Shown piece after piece: positions 61,070-64,000 of a stretch of DNA of 64,000 nucleotides. The stretch is from SLHU01 sp009929975. GTDB lineage: Bacteria > Bacillota > Clostridia > Saccharofermentanales > UBA5734. Positions within the stretch are counted from its first letter, which is position 1, and each line of letters opens with the position of its first letter. The notes below the pieces were generated by a model that did not search any database, had not been told where the DNA came from, and worked only from the letters and a program-made list of their open reading frames with translations. Made by a program: the position numbers and the translations under genes. The stretch is from NCBI GenBank assembly GCA_040776905.1, contig JAXGZQ010000001.1, positions 1,054,001-1,118,000 on the forward strand, given 5' to 3'.

Positions 61070-64000
61070 CTATTCTTTCTCACTGAGAAGAGCCAATGCG
61101 CTCCTGGTGTTCTGCAGCAGGATGACGAGCGCCGCGCTCAGCGTGAAGCAGATGAAAAACGTGTAAATACCTGGCGAAGCGAGCTGCGCCGGGCCCTCAA
61201 AGGCAACCCATGCCACAGCGGCCGGCAGCGCGCCGAAGAGCAGCAGCAGAATCTGTTCGCCAAACAGTGTGGCGACGATACGCCGCTTCGGCGTGCCCAT
61301 GCCGCGCATCAGCGCGATATCTTCACGGCGGCTGTTGATGATCAGGAAGCCTGTGATCAACCCCAGTGCACCGATCAGCACCAGAAAAACGGGATACAGG
61401 ATCTGGAGATATTTGCTGCGCTGTGTCAGCGTACTGAGAGCCTCATTGAACTGGGAGTCCTCGACCATCACAAAGACACGGATGGACCGGCCCATTTTCG
61501 GGCCAGAAAAACCGGCGTCTTCAAGCGCGTTCTTGAACTCGGCCAGATCATGAACATCACGAAGCGTAAAGCTCAGTGAGGACACGTATTGATTGTCCAA
61601 AAGAACATCGATCAACTGCTGCTGTGTCAATGTTTCGATCCCCCGCGTATACCGCATATAATGGCCGGTCGCAGGTGACCGTCCGCTGACATCGAGTGCA
61701 TTGAGGGTTGAACGCCCGGGATCAAGCGCTCCCAGGGGCAGCGGACAGTAAATGTTATCCTGGTTCGCCACGCGGACGAAACTGCCTGTGACCAGCAGAT
61801 CAATGCCGGCAAATGGCGGGCCACCCCGGCTGTTCTCAACATAGACACGGATGGTATCGCCCGGCTGAATGCCGTGCCGGCTCATGAATCGGGAGGAAAC
61901 CAGACAGGGCGGCGCTGCCCAGTCCCGGCTCGCGAAGCGGGCTGCATTCCAGCCGGGCATGAACTCGGCGTGAAACTCACTAAAGTAAAATTCGGGCGCG
62001 TTTTCCACGGCACTGGTGAACACAAGGTTCGGTTCAGCACGATGGGCATTATACAGGTTCTCGAGCTCAAACGCGTCCATAGGGACTGGCACGGGATCAA
62101 CATGACCCAGGGTACCATCCGCACGTTCCGGAATTCCCAGATACCCATAATTCAGACTGTAGGTATAGGCCTCCTGCCTGATGGACTCAGAATCAGCCAG
62201 TTGTTTGGCCTGTGGGTTGGGAATATACAACTGATCCGAAAACTTGCCCTCCGACGTGGTGCAATAGCCGTGAAGTTCGGTGTTCGCGTACAACGCTTCG
62301 CGCGCCGTATCATAAGAGGCAAGGGTCGATTGCAGCAAGGCCAGGAACAACAGCGTCGCCGCGCAGAGCACAGGGACAATGAAAGAGCCTGCCCCCCCGC
62401 GTCGGATGAACAGGACCGCGTGGCGCAGCGCGCCTGAGAGTGCTGTAGAGGATTTGCGCGGCGAGCGGCGAACCCGTTCGTGCGCTTTCAGTGTCATCAG
62501 GCGTCCGCTGACGGTCTTCTCAGCGAAATAAAGGCACAAGAACAGTGAAAGAATCAACACCGCAGCACCGACCGCGAACGCAAGGGGCCCTGATAAGGCC
62601 GCGACAGGCGTGAATGTCCTGGCAACACCCATATAGCCGTCGCTGTACCGCAGATCAACGGTCTGAAGTTCAGACACAAACTCATAAGCCATCTTGATCA
62701 GGGTCTGTGCGTATCGCGTACCGACCCCTATGCCCGCCGCGATGGCCAGGAACGCCGTCAGGCTGGTGCCGATCATCAGGTACAGCCTCGTTTCCGCTTT
62801 CCCCGCGCCAAAACAGCGCATGATCTCGACCGATCCCCGTTGGCGCTTCGCGAACAAATAGGCAAACAAAGCCAGTACCGTGAGCGTGACGGCAAGCGCG
62901 ATCAGCGAAAGCGCCATGGCCGTGCCTCTGATAACGTGAAGCGCGTCCGCCGTCGCCTGATATCCCTGATCGTACACATTGATGAAAACAGACTCAGGCA
63001 ACAGCGGCCTGATGTCTGCCAGAAACTCCTCCGCCGTTCCGTTTTTGATCGTTGCCTGGCCCAGGTCGTTCATCAGACGGACAGGCCGCGCCGGCGCGGG
63101 GCCAGACGGGGTGTAGACAGTGAGGTGATACTCCCTGTGATAATTGACAATCCCGATGATGGTGAAGGTTTCTTCGCGGGACATCGCATCGTCCCAGGCA
63201 GAAGCGGCAGCACTGTGATCATCCGGCAGACGGATGGTCAAGGGGTCGCCGACGGTCAGTTCCCTGCTGTTGGCGAGTGTTTCGGAGATGACACAGACAT
63301 TCGCGCCTGCATCGGCTTCCTGCCGCGTGAACAGGCGTCCGGATACAAGCTTCAGATAATCCTGATTGAATTCCTCAAGATCGGCCAGCTCACGCGCGCG
63401 GCGCACCGTCAGCTGGTTGTTCATCGTATCATAATATCGGGCAATGGCCTGATAGATGTTGTCTTCATCATGATGCAGTGCTTCAGCGGACTCAATCTGA
63501 AGGAAGGACGGAATGGCCTGACAGTCGATACCCGCCTGCTGCGCGGTCCAGCTGTAAAAAGGCGCGAGCGAAACTTCCAGAACATTGGTGGACAGGCTTT
63601 TGCTCACCGCGTGAATCACATAGACGGCCTCCGGATCAGGCTCGAACTCCGGATTCTCGATCAGGTCGTTATGAATGTAAATTGCCCGTCCCGGTTCATA
63701 CTCACGATAGGAGTAGAGACTTTCGACCAGCTCACCGTAATACGGACTGTTGTCACTGTATTGGCGCAGTCCGGTCATGATCAATACACTGTAGTGGCTG
63801 TATTCGCTGCCACTGTCATTCGTGACAAATCCATCGGCAATCCCCATACTGACGTCCGCCGGCTGCCAGAGCCGCACGTTCTCGTTTGTGGCAATGGCCT
63901 CAAAATCGATGGCCGCGATGTCCGACCGCATGGTTTCACTGACAGGTCCGTCACCTGAACCGAAGTCGTCGAGGTAATCCATCGTGACGATCGTGGTACA
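61070..64000 (-). CDS. FtsX/MacB-type ABC transporter permease (N-terminus outside window)
   Basis: A large permease; 976 codons are present with the frame open at the window edge. It has two long extracellular regions alternating with groups of membrane helices (GTAMALSLIALAVTLTVLALFAYLFAKRQRG near the middle, and SKYLQILYPVFLVLIGALGLITGFLI with GTPKRRIVATLFG near the C-terminus; quoted in part). REDIALMRGMGTPKRRI and RGSVEIMRCFGAGKAETR are the two FtsX coupling segments. The upstream reading TIVTMDYLDD continues beyond the edge, so the true start is outside. Partner of the ATPase at 60387. Confidence 0.88.
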   Translation of the reverse strand, partial: CTTIVTMDYLDDFGSGDGPVSETMRSDIAAIDFEAIATNENVRLWQPADVSMGIADGFVTNDSGSEYSHYSVLIMTGLRQYSDNSPYYGELVESLYSYREYEPGRAIYIHNDLIENPEFEPDPEAVYVIHAVSKSLSTNVLEVSLAPFYSWTAQQAGIDCQAIPSFLQIESAEALHHDEDNIYQAIARYYDTMNNQLTVRRARELADLEEFNQDYLKLVSGRLFTRQEADAGANVCVISETLANSRELTVGDPLTIRLPDDHSAAASAWDDAMSREETFTIIGIVNYHREYHLTVYTPSGPAPARPVRLMNDLGQATIKNGTAEEFLADIRPLLPESVFINVYDQGYQATADALHVIRGTAMALSLIALAVTLTVLALFAYLFAKRQRGSVEIMRCFGAGKAETRLYLMIGTSLTAFLAIAAGIGVGTRYAQTLIKMAYEFVSELQTVDLRYSDGYMGVARTFTPVAALSGPLAFAVGAAVLILSLFLCLYFAEKTVSGRLMTLKAHERVRRSPRKSSTALSGALRHAVLFIRRGGAGSFIVPVLCAATLLFLALLQSTLASYDTAREALYANTELHGYCTTSEGKFSDQLYIPNPQAKQLADSESIRQEAYTYSLNYGYLGIPERADGTLGHVDPVPVPMDAFELENLYNAHRAEPNLVFTSAVENAPEFYFSEFHAEFMPGWNAARFASRDWAAPPCLVSSRFMSRHGIQPGDTIRVYVENSRGGPPFAGIDLLVTGSFVRVANQDNIYCPLPLGALDPGRSTLNALDVSGRSPATGHYMRYTRGIETLTQQQLIDVLLDNQYVSSLSFTLRDVHDLAEFKNALEDAGFSGPKMGRSIRVFVMVEDSQFNEALSTLTQRSKYLQILYPVFLVLIGALGLITGFLIINSRREDIALMRGMGTPKRRIVATLFGEQILLLLFGALPAAVAWVAFEGPAQLASPGIYTFFICFTLSAALVILLQNTRSALALLSEKE

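Noticed and set aside
62840..63958. A 372-codon plus-strand frame opposite the ABC permease
   Set aside because: Mirror of the permease frame; composition unlike a real protein of this genome.
1..64000. tRNA and rRNA genes
   Set aside because: None recognised on either strand by reading; a covariance search would be decisive.

Overview
The window reads as a chromosomal segment of a monoderm anaerobe, most likely a Clostridia-type Firmicute with balanced to mildly high GC. The clues are ECF-type vitamin/nucleoside transport, lipoprotein-anchored solute binding, a bifurcating-type lactate dehydrogenase with EtfAB, iron-sulfur-rich oxidoreductases, a standalone BFD-like ferredoxin, and no outer-membrane or respiratory-chain genes. 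The genus cannot be fixed from sequence alone. No rRNA, tRNA, CRISPR array, phage or intact insertion sequence was seen.

Layout. 1-4080 (minus): a sugar-ester operon of CE7-type esterase, uroporphyrinogen-decarboxylase-family protein, second esterase and FGGY sugar kinase (cut by the window edge). 4350-8481 (plus): SAM hydrolase (DUF62) with a complete ECF transporter (S, fused double ATPase, T). 8578-13490 (plus): full branched-chain amino acid ABC importer livJHMGF behind a near-consensus promoter, meeting an AzlCD exporter pair head-on (13497-14608, minus). 14689-16602 (plus): a heliorhodopsin followed 25 bases later by a tocopherol-cyclase-like protein, closed by a strong terminator. 16636-21821 (minus): two large secreted proteins, each broken by one frameshift, behind an elaborate leader region that holds an apparent small terminated transcript.

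21982-31841: mixed genes: an MDR dehydrogenase, DUF1349 protein, hydrolases, a di-heme membrane cytochrome with a cytochrome-b5-type lipoprotein, a DEAD-box helicase, an Fe-S aldo/keto reductase, a BFD-like protein, a decayed URO-D pseudogene and an acyltransferase. 31896-34872 (minus): dehydrogenase, TIM-barrel isomerase and esterase for an unknown sugar. 34906-35802: a diguanylate cyclase interrupted by one in-frame stop. 36482-40790 (minus): EtfB, ferredoxin-fused EtfA, FAD lactate/glycolate dehydrogenase and a Gfo/Idh protein. 40951-45607: arsenic-type locus with PadR regulator, two half-size permeases, ArsM, ACR3 and an ArsP/YraQ-like permease.

45718-50717: FAD oxidoreductase, HAD phosphatase, small lipoprotein, PnuC, TipA-like MerR regulator and CorA. 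50788-59148: glycan degradation with GH18, a domain-swapped GH3, a type-B carboxylesterase, GH125 mannosidase, and a rearrangement scar joining a nitroreductase fragment to a GH42 fragment. 59191-64000 (minus): another Gfo/Idh dehydrogenase and a MacB/FtsX-type ABC system that runs off the window.

The overall picture is a plant- or host-glycan-degrading fermenter that imports short sugars and amino acids, deacylates and oxidises decorated sugars in the cytoplasm, and handles arsenic. The most unusual content is the heliorhodopsin/tocopherol-cyclase-like pair and the frameshifted surface-protein locus with its leader.
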